Source: Burkholderiales bacterium
GTDB lineage: Bacteria > Pseudomonadota > Gammaproteobacteria > Burkholderiales > Burkholderiaceae_D
Direction: 5' to 3'
NCBI GenBank assembly: GCA_016197345.1
Contig: JACPVY010000581.1
Span: forward strand, 1 to 6,667
Length of the DNA: 6,667 bases
Position 1 is the first letter of the stretch, and every line of letters starts with the position of its first letter. Below, piece by piece: positions 1 to 6,649 of the stretch. The notes beneath the pieces were generated by a model. That model saw only the letters and a program-made list of their open reading frames with translations, made no database searches and was not told the DNA's origin. The position numbers and the translations under genes are program-made.

Positions 1-112
1 AGTTTCATATTCTCAAAATGAATCCCATGAATGACTTGTAAAATATTTACAATCATTCGTAACAAAATTTTGAAACACAATTGTGAAATACATTCATCTC
101 CATTTCTTTCAG
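1..112 (+). other. Intron-like eukaryotic DNA ending in a 3' splice acceptor
   Basis: This AT-rich stretch has no bacterial gene features. It ends in a pyrimidine-rich run (about 91-110) followed by CAG at 110-112, which matches a spliceosomal 3' splice site. The reading frame that encodes a zinc finger starts immediately after it. The 5' end of the intron lies outside the window. An imperfect inverted repeat sits at 29-58. Assignment as an intron is inference from the acceptor and the exon that follows; it could also be other non-coding animal DNA. Confidence 0.6.
29..58. repeat. Imperfect inverted repeat in the intron-like DNA
   Basis: The arms GAATGA-c-TTGTAAA (29-42) and TTTACAATCATTC (46-58) pair over 13 positions with one bulged C at 35 and a 3-base spacer. 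It is AT-rich and could be a chance hairpin or part of a miniature inverted-repeat element. No target-site duplication is evident in the window. Confidence 0.5.
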
Positions 113-366
113 GGTGTGAAACGGAAACTCAACTGTGTGATGTGCAACAAGACCTACGTCTATAGAGGCTACCTCCTGAAGCACTTGGACAACAAACACA
201 AGAATGAAGAGGATCAACCACAAGCCAAAAGAATCAAATTAGTTGAAACTCAACTTCAAAAAAACACTGAAAAAATTGGCCAAGTCGAAGCAGACCTCAT
301 CACCTACAAAGAAGAAGTCAAGGCAGAATCAGTGGCCCGAACTGCCGAAAAAAAAGACTATCAGAT
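113..366 (+). CDS. Partial exon of a eukaryotic C2H2 zinc-finger protein
   Basis: Read from 113 in the frame of GGT GTG AAA, the sequence encodes about 84 residues. Residues 8-29 form a C2H2 zinc finger with spacing C-x2-C-x12-H-x4-H (Cys codons 134 and 143, His codons 182 and 197). A basic patch AKRIKL follows at residues 38-43, then a charged segment with hydrophobic residues every seven positions (L48, I55, L62, V69), consistent with a short coiled coil. C2H2 fingers of this form typically bind DNA in eukaryotic nuclei, and the basic patch could be a nuclear localisation signal. The exon is preceded by a splice acceptor, and no bacterial ribosome binding site or start was seen. The frame runs by chance across the junction into bacterial DNA and stops at 434-436, so the true 3' end of the exon is missing. 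The specific gene and species are not recognised. Confidence 0.65.
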
Positions 367-375
367 CCACGGGTT
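345..375. other. Junction between eukaryote-like and bacterial sequence
   Basis: Upstream is a lysine/glutamate-rich animal-like coding exon. Downstream, within about 30 bases, a bacterial glycine riboswitch begins at 398. A GATC lies at 364-367, inside the likely breakpoint interval. A single GATC is what ligation of Sau3AI- or MboI-type ends would leave, but the site is common enough to be coincidental. No insertion-sequence end, tRNA or attachment-site duplication is visible. The exact breakpoint cannot be set from sequence alone. Confidence 0.6.
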
Positions 376-380
376 GCGCC

Positions 381-386
381 TATATT
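381..386 (+). promoter_or_regulatory. Candidate -10 box of the gcv promoter, -35 apparently lost
   Basis: TATATT at 381-386 lies 12 bases upstream of the first stem of aptamer 1, a sensible place for a -10 element with transcription starting at about 392-396. A -35 at 17-base spacing would fall at 358-363, which reads CTATCA and lies at or before the foreign junction. The native -35 was therefore probably cut off in this contig. Confidence 0.35.
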
Positions 387-397
387 GCGGGTTCTTT

Positions 398-495
398 ATC
401 AGGAGAGTGCCGCCGCGCGAAAGACAAATTAGTTGATTCGCATGTGCCGCCGCCGAAGGGGCATCACCCAAAAACTCTCAGGCAAAAGGACTGAT
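398..495 (+). promoter_or_regulatory. Glycine riboswitch, aptamer 1
   Basis: This is the first of two glycine-binding aptamers in the gcv leader RNA. The P1 stem is ATCAG 398-402 with CTGAT 491-495. The next stem is GAGAGT 403-408 with ACTCTC 474-479. A side stem GCGAA 417-421 pairs with TTCGC 437-441. The family-conserved core GCCGAAGGGGC is at 452-462, and the conserved 3' block TCAGGCAAAAGGAC runs from 478 to 491. Such aptamers bind glycine, and upstream of gcv operons they normally switch expression on. Primary motifs and pairings both match, so the call is strong. Confidence 0.93.
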
Positions 496-553
496 CAAGA
501 GGTTCGCTGTGCCAAATCGCATGTAGTTGTGCATCTTGCGCGCGTCAACCAAA

Positions 554-670
554 CTCTGGAGAGAGGCAAACTGCTATCCACCGCCCTGCTGATAAGCAAG
601 TGCGTGATAGCGACGTCCACCGAAGGGGCGCGCGGGATTTCCCGTAATCTTTCAGGTATCAAGGACAGAG
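554..670 (+). promoter_or_regulatory. Glycine riboswitch, aptamer 2
   Basis: This is the second aptamer of the tandem riboswitch. P1 is CTCTG 554-558 with CAGAG 666-670. The next helix, GAGAG 559-563 with CTTTC 649-653, includes one G-U pair. A long peripheral arm is supported by GCTATC 573-578 with GATAGC 606-611, capped by a small hairpin TGCT/AGCA (587-590/595-598) with loop GATA. The conserved core CACCGAAGGGGC is at 618-629 and the 3' block TTCAGGTATCAAGGAC at 651-666. In this family the second aptamer abuts the expression platform and controls the downstream gene, here gcvT. Confidence 0.92.
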
Positions 671-778
671 GGGTATGCGGTTTTATTGGTGGAGCGGATT
701 GCCGCGCTTTAGCGTTGTTGCTTGAGCGTGTGCCATGCGTCTGCCGTACCCTATTTCAACTTGGTAATGAGGTTTGTC
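671..778 (+). promoter_or_regulatory. Expression platform and gcvT leader
   Basis: This 108-base stretch links aptamer 2 to the gcvT start. A long-range stem is possible: GGGTA 671-675 with TACCC 747-751, continued after a two-base bulge by CGG 678-680 with CCG 744-746. Inside it are the small hairpins GCGG/CCGC (694-697/702-705) and CGC/GCG (705-707/712-714), which share a base. There is no stem followed by a U-tract, so an intrinsic terminator is not evident. No clear complement to the gcvT ribosome binding site (GAGG 769-772) was found, so the switching mechanism remains open. Confidence 0.5.
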
Positions 779-1894
779 ATGACGCAAAAGACTCCACTCA
801 ATCAGGCCCATCGTGATCGCAACGCACGCATGGTCGATTTCGGCGGCTGGGACATGCCCGTCAACTACGGTTCACAAATTCAAGAACACCACGCAGTACG
901 TACCGACTGCGGCATGTTTGACGTCGCCCATATGTGTGTCGTCGATTTACATGGCGAACAAGTGCGACCTTTCTTGAAAAAATTGCTGGCCAATAACGTT
1001 AATAAATTGCAAGTACCAGGCAAAGCCCTGTACTCTTGCATGCTCAAACCCGAAGGCACGGTGATCGACGATTTGATCGTCTATTTCATGCGCGAAGACT
1101 GGTTCCGCCTAGTTGTAAACGCTGGCACCGCCACCAAAGACATCGCCTGGATCAACGAACAAAATACCGCGAGCAACGCAGGCTTAACGATTACCCAGCG
1201 TCGCGATGGCGATAACGCCTTTGCCCTGATCGCCGTGCAAGGCCCGAATGCACGCGCTAAAGTCTGGCAAGTCTTGCCGACCACCAAAGCCCCTTCCGAA
1301 GCAATGAAACCCTTCAACGCCGTGATCGTGCCAGATACCGCCTTTGGCGAAATCATGGTGGCACGCACTGGCTACACGGGTGAAGACGGTTTTGAATTAG
1401 CCGTTTCTGCCGATAAAGCCGTCGCGCTATGGGATGCGCTCGCCGCGGCTGGCGCGCAACCAGCTGGTTTGGGCGCACGCGACACGCTACGCTTAGAAGC
1501 TGGCATGAATTTATACGGCCAAGATATGGATGAAAGTGTCAATCCACTCGACGCTGGCTTGGCTTGGACCATTGACTTGGTCTCAGAGCGCGATTTCATC
1601 GGCAAAGCCGCGCTACTCGAAAAAGGCCAACAAGCACAATTTTTTGGTCTGATCCTGCGCGAAGCAGGCGGCGTGTTACGCGCCCACCAGCAAGTCATCT
1701 GTGCCGACGGCGGCGTTGGCGAAATCACCAGCGGCACCTTCAGCCCAACCATGCAAGTAGCAATTGCTCTCGCACGTTTACCCAAAAATACCCAAATTGG
1801 TGATACTGTTCATGTAGCAATTCGCGATAAAAAGCTTGCTGCAAGTGTAGTCAAATTGCCATTTGTGCGTAATGGCAAGATTCTGGTGTCCTGA
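779..1894 (+). CDS. gcvT: Glycine cleavage system T protein (aminomethyltransferase)
   Basis: This 371-residue cytosolic enzyme takes the aminomethyl group carried on lipoyl-GcvH, transfers the carbon to tetrahydrofolate to give 5,10-methylene-THF, and releases ammonia. The N-terminus ([20 protein letters not shown]) and the [13 protein letters not shown] block match the family. The catalytic aspartate lies in VIDDLIVY; Asp97 aligns with the essential Asp of characterised T proteins. [10 protein letters not shown] (197-206) and [18 protein letters not shown] (from 230) are folate-pocket motifs, and ITSGTFSP is near the C-terminus. Length is close to the 364 residues of E. coli. The ATG at 779 was chosen because GAGG at 769-772 lies six bases upstream and the family N-terminus begins there; the upstream TTG at 722 and ATG at 767 in the same frame add residues with no family match. 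The usual DVSHM motif reads DVAHM here, a mild substitution. It is first in the operon and under the glycine riboswitch. Confidence 0.97.
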   Translation: MTQKTPLNQAHRDRNARMVDFGGWDMPVNYGSQIQEHHAVRTDCGMFDVAHMCVVDLHGEQVRPFLKKLLANNVNKLQVPGKALYSCMLKPEGTVIDDLIVYFMREDWFRLVVNAGTATKDIAWINEQNTASNAGLTITQRRDGDNAFALIAVQGPNARAKVWQVLPTTKAPSEAMKPFNAVIVPDTAFGEIMVARTGYTGEDGFELAVSADKAVALWDALAAAGAQPAGLGARDTLRLEAGMNLYGQDMDESVNPLDAGLAWTIDLVSERDFIGKAALLEKGQQAQFFGLILREAGGVLRAHQQVICADGGVGEITSGTFSPTMQVAIALARLPKNTQIGDTVHVAIRDKKLAASVVKLPFVRNGKILVS

Positions 1895-1951
1895 TTGACC
1901 AATTCTCAAGTTTATTCTCCCACTTCTCCCCTTACTATGGAGCACGCAATA

Positions 1952-2341
1952 ATGGATCAAAGCGCAAAAATCCCAGAAGACCTGTTCTACACTGAATCGC
2001 ACGAATGGGTGCGTAAAGAAGACGACGGTACGGTCACGATCGGCATCACTGATTACGCACAAAGTTCCTTGGGCGACATCGTCCATCTCGAATTGCCAAA
2101 AGTTGGCGCTGTATTGGAAGCAAACCAAGATGCCGCCGTGGTCGAATCAGTGAAAGCTGCTTCGGACATCTACTCGCCAGTCGGTGGTGAAGTGATTGCT
2201 GTCAATACCGAATTGGCTGGCAGCCCAGAACAAGTCAACAGCGACGCCTACGCTGCTTGGTTGTTCAAAATCCGCCCAGACAACGCAGCCGATTTGCAGC
2301 AATTGTTGAGCCCAGCGGCTTACGCAAAAGAAAGCCGCTAA
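1952..2341 (+). CDS. gcvH: Glycine cleavage system H protein (lipoyl carrier)
   Basis: This 129-residue protein has the same length as E. coli GcvH. Its lipoyl-lysine arm shuttles the aminomethyl group from GcvP to GcvT and is then reoxidised by lipoamide dehydrogenase. Family signatures are YTESHEWV (13-20), GITDYAQSSLGDIVHLELP (31-49) and the lipoylation site VVESVKAASD, with Lys68 as the predicted modified residue. SPVGGEV and AWLFKI follow, as expected for a lipoyl domain. The ATG at 1952 is preferred: GGAG at 1939-1942 lies nine bases upstream and the family N-terminus fits. An in-frame ATG at 1937 overlaps that ribosome binding site, and a TTG directly follows the gcvT stop. The 57-base gap after gcvT indicates co-transcription. 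Confidence 0.97.
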   Translation: MDQSAKIPEDLFYTESHEWVRKEDDGTVTIGITDYAQSSLGDIVHLELPKVGAVLEANQDAAVVESVKAASDIYSPVGGEVIAVNTELAGSPEQVNSDAYAAWLFKIRPDNAADLQQLLSPAAYAKESR

Positions 2342-2365
2342 GCGACAAAGTACTTCGCTGCGCAG

Positions 2366-2388
2366 GGGGCGGAGTGTATGCCCGCCCC
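2366..2388 (+). terminator. GC-rich hairpin after gcvH, possible attenuator arm
   Basis: GGGGCGG (2366-2372) pairs with CCGCCCC (2382-2388) across a 9-base loop, a 7-bp stem beginning 24 bases after the gcvH stop. No T-run follows, so it is not a canonical intrinsic terminator. It could act as an RNA-stabilising 3' structure or as part of a folding switch with the next hairpin. Confidence 0.4.
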
Positions 2389-2416
2389 GGCTGAACACGC
2401 CAAAACATCGCTTATC

Positions 2417-2440
2417 CGCCCTCTGTTTTTTCTGAGGGCG
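2417..2440 (+). terminator. Second GC-rich hairpin with T-rich loop
   Basis: CGCCCTC (2417-2423) pairs with GAGGGCG (2434-2440) around a 10-base loop containing six Ts. The T-run is in the loop, not after the stem, so it is unlikely to be a standard Rho-independent terminator. A partial terminator, mRNA-processing or mRNA-stability role is possible. Confidence 0.4.
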
Positions 2441-2648
2441 TTGAGTTACGCCTATAGCGTCAAAATTGCCGAATAACAACTTTGTAAATGTGTCGTTTTT
2501 CCGCTTTTGTACGTTTTATTCGTCCGGCTTCGTTCAACCATCTATTTCGCCTTAGGTGAACCAGTAGCAGCGCGCCTTTGCATCGCCTGAGCACCTTGCC
2601 TGCAGCATCTTCTGCAGCCGACTTTGTCTTTTTAAAATTGTTTGCGCC

Positions 2649-5561
2649 ATGACCCGACTGACTTTGCCTCAATTAGAAGACCGCGACGCTTTCGTCGCCC
2701 GCCACATTGGCCCTTCCCCTTCCGAACAACATGCGATGCTGGAAACCCTAGGCTATAGCAGCCGTGCTGACTTGATCAGCGCGATTGTGCCAGCCGGTAT
2801 CCGCCGCAAAGATAAACTGCCACTAGGTGAATTCACCTTACCGCTGCCAGAACAAGCGGCGCTGGCACGTTTAAAACAAATCGCTAGCAAAAACAAAGTT
2901 TTGAAATCGATGATCGGTCAGGGTTATTACAACACCCATACGCCCGGCGTGATTTTGCGCAATATCTTTGAAAACCCAGCGTGGTACACCGCTTACACCC
3001 CATATCAGCCAGAAATTTCGCAAGGCCGCTTGGAAGCGATTTTGAACTTCCAACAAATGATCACCGACATGACGGGCATGGGCATCGCTAACGCCTCGAT
3101 GCTCGATGAAGGCACTGCCGCTGCCGAAGCAATGACGCTCGTGCAACGCATGGGCAAGTCGAAATCGAATACCTTCTTGCTGGCCGACGACGTGTTGCCG
3201 CAAACCCAAGAAGTGATCAAAACCCGCGCTAAACCGCTAGGCATTGAAGTCAAAGTGTTCCCTGCTGCGGATAGCGAAAAAGTCGCGAAAGAAACCGCTT
3301 GCTTTGGCATGTTATTGCAATACCCTGGCGTGTATGGCGATGTGCGCAATTACCGCGCTACCGTTGAAGCGCTGCATGCAAATGAAGGCTTGGCCGTGGT
3401 CGCCGCCGATTTGCTCGCCTTGACGATTCTAGCCGCACCGGGCGAATGGGGTGCAGACGTGGTGGTCGGCAATAGCCAACGCTTTGGCGTGCCTATGGGC
3501 TTCGGCGGCCCGCACGCTGGCTATTTGGCAACGCGCGACGAATTCAAACGTTCGATGCCGGGCCGCTTAGTCGGCGTGACGGTTGATGCGCAAGGCAATC
3601 CAGCCTATCGCCTCGCGCTACAAACCCGCGAACAACATATCCGCCGCGAAAAAGCCACCTCCAACATCTGTACCGCTCAGGTGCTGTTAGCGGTGATCGC
3701 TTCGATGTATGCGGTCTATCACGGCCCACAAGGCTTGCGCCGCATCGCTGAACGTGTCCATCGCTATACCAGCGTGTTGGCTGCGAGCTTGCAAGGCTTG
3801 GGCTATGAATTGGTGAATAGCACCTACTTCGATACGCTGACGATCAAAACCCGCAAAGCGGAAAAATTACATGCATTAGCAGTCGCTCATGGCATCAATT
3901 TGCGTCGCATCGACAATGGTCATATCGGTATCGCACTGGACGAAACCACCAGCCGCGAAGATATCGCCTTGTTGTGGTCGATTTTTGCGCAAGGCATCAA
4001 ACCTGTGCCAAAAGCGCCCGATTTCGACAAATTGGCAGCGAAAGTGAAAGAAGGCTATAGCCAAGATTTGGGCCGTAATAGCGCCTATTTGACACACCCC
4101 GTCTTCAACCGCTACCACGCGGAACATGAAATGTTGCGCTATCTGCGCAGCCTCGCCGACAAAGATTTGGCGCTAGATCGCACCATGATCCCGCTCGGTT
4201 CGTGCACGATGAAGTTGAACGCGACCAGCGAAATGATTCCTGTGACTTGGCCAGAATTTTCGACCATGCACCCGTTCGCGCCAGAAGATCAAACCGAAGG
4301 CTACCGCGAAATGGCGGCGCAACTGGAAGCGATGCTATGCGCCCTGACTGGCTATGCCGCGATTTCTTTGCAGCCAAATGCCGGTTCGCAAGGTGAATAC
4401 GCTGGCTTGCTAGTGATTCAGGCTTACCACGCTTCGCGCGGCGAAGCCCATCGTAATATCTGCTTGATTCCATCCTCGGCACACGGCACCAATCCGGCTT
4501 CGGCATCGATGGTCGATATGCAAGTGGTGGTCGTCGCTTGCGATGAAAACGGCAATATCGACTTGAACGACTTGCGCGCGAAAGCAGAGAAACATAGCGC
4601 TAACCTCGCTTGCGTGATGGTGACCTACCCTTCGACCCACGGTGTGTTTGAAGAAGGCATTCAAGAACTGTGCAAAATCGTGCATAAACATGGCGGCCAA
4701 GTGTATATCGACGGCGCTAACATGAATGCGCTGGTTGGCGTAGCGGCACCGGGCAAATTTGGTGGTGACGTTAGCCATTTGAATTTGCACAAAACCTTCT
4801 GCATCCCACACGGCGGTGGCGGCCCAGGCGTCGGCCCAATCGGCGTTGGCGCGCATTTGGCGAAATTCTTGCCAAATCACTATAGCTCAGGCTATCAACG
4901 CGATGGCGCCGAAGGCAGCGGCATTAGCGCCGTTTCGGCAGCGCCATTTGGTTCGGCCAGCATTTTGCCTATCTCGTGGATGTATATCGCCATGATGGGT
5001 GCAGCAGGCTTGACCGCCGCAACCGAAAACGCGATTTTGGCAGCGAACTACATCGCCCGTCGTTTGTCGCCACACTTCCCTGTGCTGTATTCCGGTCATC
5101 ACGGTTTGGTGGCGCATGAATGCATTTTGGACTTGCGCCCACTGCAAAACGCCACTGGCATTAGCAATGAAGACGTCGCTAAGCGTTTGATGGACTACGG
5201 CTTCCACGCCCCAACGATGAGCTTCCCAGTGCCTGGCACCTTGATGATTGAGCCGACTGAAAGTGAATCGAAAGCCGAATTGGATCGCTTCATCGACGCT
5301 ATGATCGCGATTCGTCACGAAATCGCCAAAGTGGAAAGCGGTGAATTTGATCGTCAAGACAATCCATTGAAATTTGCGCCACACACGGCGCAAGTGGTGA
5401 CGGCGGATGTTTGGGAACGCAAATACAGCCGCGAAGTGGCGGCTTACCCGGTAGCATCGCTACGCCGCCAAAAATATTGGCCACCCGTAGGTCGGGCGGA
5501 CAATGTGTATGGCGATCGTAATCTGATCTGCGGCTGCCCGCCGATTGCTGATTACGAATAA
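2649..5561 (+). CDS. gcvP: Glycine dehydrogenase (decarboxylating), P protein
   Basis: This 970-residue, PLP-dependent cytosolic enzyme decarboxylates glycine and loads the aminomethyl group onto the lipoyl arm of GcvH. It is the single-chain form: an N-terminal half (about 1-460) with [15 protein letters not shown] and [11 protein letters not shown], and a C-terminal catalytic half (about 480-970). The PLP lysine is Lys715 in [18 protein letters not shown]. Other active-site blocks are SCTMKLN (518-524), [10 protein letters not shown] with His612, and DGANMNA (688-694). The C-terminus [14 protein letters not shown] is complete. Length is near the 957 residues of E. coli, with no frameshift or missing motif. 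The ATG at 2649 fits the family start ([15 protein letters not shown]), but no Shine-Dalgarno sequence precedes it; the leader is T-rich (TTTGTCTTTTTAAAATTG). It probably belongs to the gcvTH transcript despite the 307-base gap. Confidence 0.97.
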   Translation: MTRLTLPQLEDRDAFVARHIGPSPSEQHAMLETLGYSSRADLISAIVPAGIRRKDKLPLGEFTLPLPEQAALARLKQIASKNKVLKSMIGQGYYNTHTPGVILRNIFENPAWYTAYTPYQPEISQGRLEAILNFQQMITDMTGMGIANASMLDEGTAAAEAMTLVQRMGKSKSNTFLLADDVLPQTQEVIKTRAKPLGIEVKVFPAADSEKVAKETACFGMLLQYPGVYGDVRNYRATVEALHANEGLAVVAADLLALTILAAPGEWGADVVVGNSQRFGVPMGFGGPHAGYLATRDEFKRSMPGRLVGVTVDAQGNPAYRLALQTREQHIRREKATSNICTAQVLLAVIASMYAVYHGPQGLRRIAERVHRYTSVLAASLQGLGYELVNSTYFDTLTIKTRKAEKLHALAVAHGINLRRIDNGHIGIALDETTSREDIALLWSIFAQGIKPVPKAPDFDKLAAKVKEGYSQDLGRNSAYLTHPVFNRYHAEHEMLRYLRSLADKDLALDRTMIPLGSCTMKLNATSEMIPVTWPEFSTMHPFAPEDQTEGYREMAAQLEAMLCALTGYAAISLQPNAGSQGEYAGLLVIQAYHASRGEAHRNICLIPSSAHGTNPASASMVDMQVVVVACDENGNIDLNDLRAKAEKHSANLACVMVTYPSTHGVFEEGIQELCKIVHKHGGQVYIDGANMNALVGVAAPGKFGGDVSHLNLHKTFCIPHGGGGPGVGPIGVGAHLAKFLPNHYSSGYQRDGAEGSGISAVSAAPFGSASILPISWMYIAMMGAAGLTAATENAILAANYIARRLSPHFPVLYSGHHGLVAHECILDLRPLQNATGISNEDVAKRLMDYGFHAPTMSFPVPGTLMIEPTESESKAELDRFIDAMIAIRHEIAKVESGEFDRQDNPLKFAPHTAQVVTADVWERKYSREVAAYPVASLRRQKYWPPVGRADNVYGDRNLICGCPPIADYE

Positions 5562-5574
5562 GCCTGATTGAGCA

Positions 5575-5614
5575 AAGCAAGCTTGACGATGATTTAACAG
5601 CGCCAAGCTTGCTT
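5575..5614. terminator. Perfect 11-bp inverted repeat after gcvP, likely terminator
   Basis: AAGCAAGCTTG (5575-5585) is perfectly complementary to CAAGCTTGCTT (5604-5614) with an 18-base loop, beginning 14 bases after the gcvP stop. Each arm also contains the 8-base palindrome CAAGCTTG, so the arms can self-pair. No long T-run follows on the plus strand. Its position between convergent genes suggests a transcription stop or mRNA 3'-end structure for gcvP. Confidence 0.55.
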
Positions 5615-5645
5615 CTCAAACGACCTGTGATGCCCGCGGTATTGA

Positions 5646-5672
5646 AAGCGGATCCGTTGTTCTGATCCGCTT
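5646..5672. terminator. Second perfect inverted repeat, likely bidirectional terminator
   Basis: AAGCGGATC (5646-5654) pairs perfectly with GATCCGCTT (5664-5672) around a 9-base loop. Read on the minus strand, the stem ends in GCTTTCAAT, giving a short T-stretch that would suit the end of the lysR transcript, 57 bases past its stop codon. On the plus strand it could back up the previous hairpin. The T-tracts are weak. Confidence 0.5.
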
Positions 5673-5728
5673 CATCGCTCTACCGTCCCCACCTTCCCCG
5701 CCTAGCCCCACACTCGCGCGCCATTCGC

Positions 5729-6637
5729 TCAGCGCCCGACGACATAGTCTTCCAAGCCCGCTGCCAATGCGCTGTACACCGCCGAGCAGGCTGGATTGCT
5801 ACGCAAGTTTTCGTGCATTGCTAACCACGTATCGAGCGGAATCGTCAGCAAATCTGCGACGACGCGCACCAACTGTGGATCGCGCATCGCCAACCGTACT
5901 TGACACAGCCCTATGCCTAGCCCTGCCCGAATGGCGGCAAGATGCACCAGATCACTATCACTACGGATTGCATAGGCGCTGCTCGCAAGTTCGCCCAGCA
6001 AGGGTTGCAGCTTACGCGTGAAGGCATTCTCGCGGTCGATACCGATCAGCGTGTGCTGCGCCAATTCCTGCCATGTGTGCGGCGTACCGTAACGCTCCAG
6101 ATAATCGCGTCTAGCGTGAAATCCCAAATCGATATTGCCAATGCGGCGCGCCACCAATACATCTTGTTCAGGGCGCTGCATACGAACGGCGATATCCGCA
6201 TCGCGCCTTAGCAGATTCTCGATGCGATTGGATACCGCCAGTTCTATCGTGATGCCGGGATGCTGCGCCCGCAGTCGCGCCAATATCGGTGGTAGCACTT
6301 CCACGCTAACGACTTCGCTGGCGGTGACACGTACCGTGCCTTGAATCTGCGCATTCTCGCCCTTGCCGATGCCTGAAGCAGCTCGCAACAAGGCAGCAGA
6401 CGCCGAAGCTAGGGTTTCAGCATAGGGTTGCAGCGCATAAGCCGCATCGGTAGCGATAAAGCCCGACTGTGAACGGATGAAAAGTGACAGCCCTAGCGTT
6501 TGTTCCAAGGCATCGATATGGCGGCCGATGGTGGGCTGCGTCAAACCGAGCGCCCTAGCAGCGCCCGAGAGTGAGCCCTCTTGCAGGACGGAGAGGAAGG
6601 AGCGGTACAAATCCCAGCTTGGTTGAGGTGTAGTCAT
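5729..6637 (-). CDS. LysR-family transcriptional regulator
   Basis: This 302-residue protein has the standard LysR plan. An N-terminal winged helix-turn-helix (about 8-66) has its helices around SLSGAARALGLTQPTIGRHI (22-41) and the typical ALEQTLGLSLFIRS wing. A linker helix follows, then an effector-binding domain from about residue 100 (GTVRVTASEVVSVEVLPPILARLRAQHPGITIEL) to the C-terminus. Family members bind DNA as tetramers, often regulate an adjacent divergent gene and repress their own. The likely divergent target lies beyond the window edge, so the effector is unknown. The start at 6637 (MTTPQPSWDLYRSFLSV) is preferred because it begins close to the conserved helix; an in-frame ATG at 6658 would add seven residues (MVAIQFC) and cover the dyad at 6636-6649. 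Neither start has a clear ribosome binding site. The gene is convergent with gcvP, so there is no positional reason to link it to glycine cleavage. Confidence 0.93.
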   Translation of the reverse strand: MTTPQPSWDLYRSFLSVLQEGSLSGAARALGLTQPTIGRHIDALEQTLGLSLFIRSQSGFIATDAAYALQPYAETLASASAALLRAASGIGKGENAQIQGTVRVTASEVVSVEVLPPILARLRAQHPGITIELAVSNRIENLLRRDADIAVRMQRPEQDVLVARRIGNIDLGFHARRDYLERYGTPHTWQELAQHTLIGIDRENAFTRKLQPLLGELASSAYAIRSDSDLVHLAAIRAGLGIGLCQVRLAMRDPQLVRVVADLLTIPLDTWLAMHENLRSNPACSAVYSALAAGLEDYVVGR

Positions 6638-6649
6638 ACAAAATTGTAT
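6636..6649 (-). promoter_or_regulatory. Dyad over the lysR start, candidate autoregulatory operator
   Basis: ATACAA (6636-6641) and TTGTAT (6644-6649) form a perfect 6-bp dyad with a 2-base spacer. It overlaps the preferred lysR start codon (6635-6637) and continues upstream. LysR proteins often bind AT-rich dyads near their own promoter. The half-site spacing here is T-N10-A rather than the textbook T-N11-A, so the operator assignment is tentative. Confidence 0.35.

Larger units (their letters stand above)
2342..2648 (+). other. Non-coding gcvH-gcvP intergenic region
   Basis: No convincing gene lies in this 307-base gap. It holds two GC-rich hairpins (2366-2388 and 2417-2440), a small dyad ACGC-N5-GCGT at 2448-2460, and two copies of the self-complementary CTGCAG at 2600-2605 and 2612-2617 that can form a hairpin. 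The last 30 bases before gcvP are T-rich. I could not place a convincing -35/-10 pair, so a separate gcvP promoter is neither supported nor excluded. The gap is long for genes expected to be made together. Confidence 0.6.

Noticed and set aside
243..494. Second plus-strand open frame over the zinc-finger exon and aptamer 1
   Set aside because: It crosses the foreign junction and the structured riboswitch, has no ribosome binding site, and lacks family resemblance.
722..778. Upstream TTG extension of gcvT
   Set aside because: The added residues match no T protein, and a good ribosome binding site points to ATG 779.
433..816. 127-codon plus-strand open frame across the riboswitch
   Set aside because: It overlaps both aptamers, whose conserved RNA motifs explain the sequence, and runs into gcvT in another frame.
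1895..1951. Upstream TTG/ATG extension of gcvH
   Set aside because: The extra residues are absent from family members; GGAG at 1939-1942 fits the ATG at 1952.
2147..2672. Minus-strand open frames over the gcvH end and the gcvH-gcvP gap
   Set aside because: They overlap gcvH or hairpin-rich non-coding DNA, show biased composition and have no recognisable domain.
4887..5393. Long antisense open frames inside gcvP and gcvT
   Set aside because: They are shadows of strongly conserved coding sequence on the other strand, with no recognisable protein or leader.
364..5667. GATC, AAGCTT and CTGCAG sites as cloning-vector traces
   Set aside because: Apart from the GATC at the junction, these sites lie within continuous bacterial sequence with no vector or linker bases around them.
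5942..6344. Plus-strand open frames inside the LysR gene
   Set aside because: They are opposite-strand shadows of a complete LysR-family protein.
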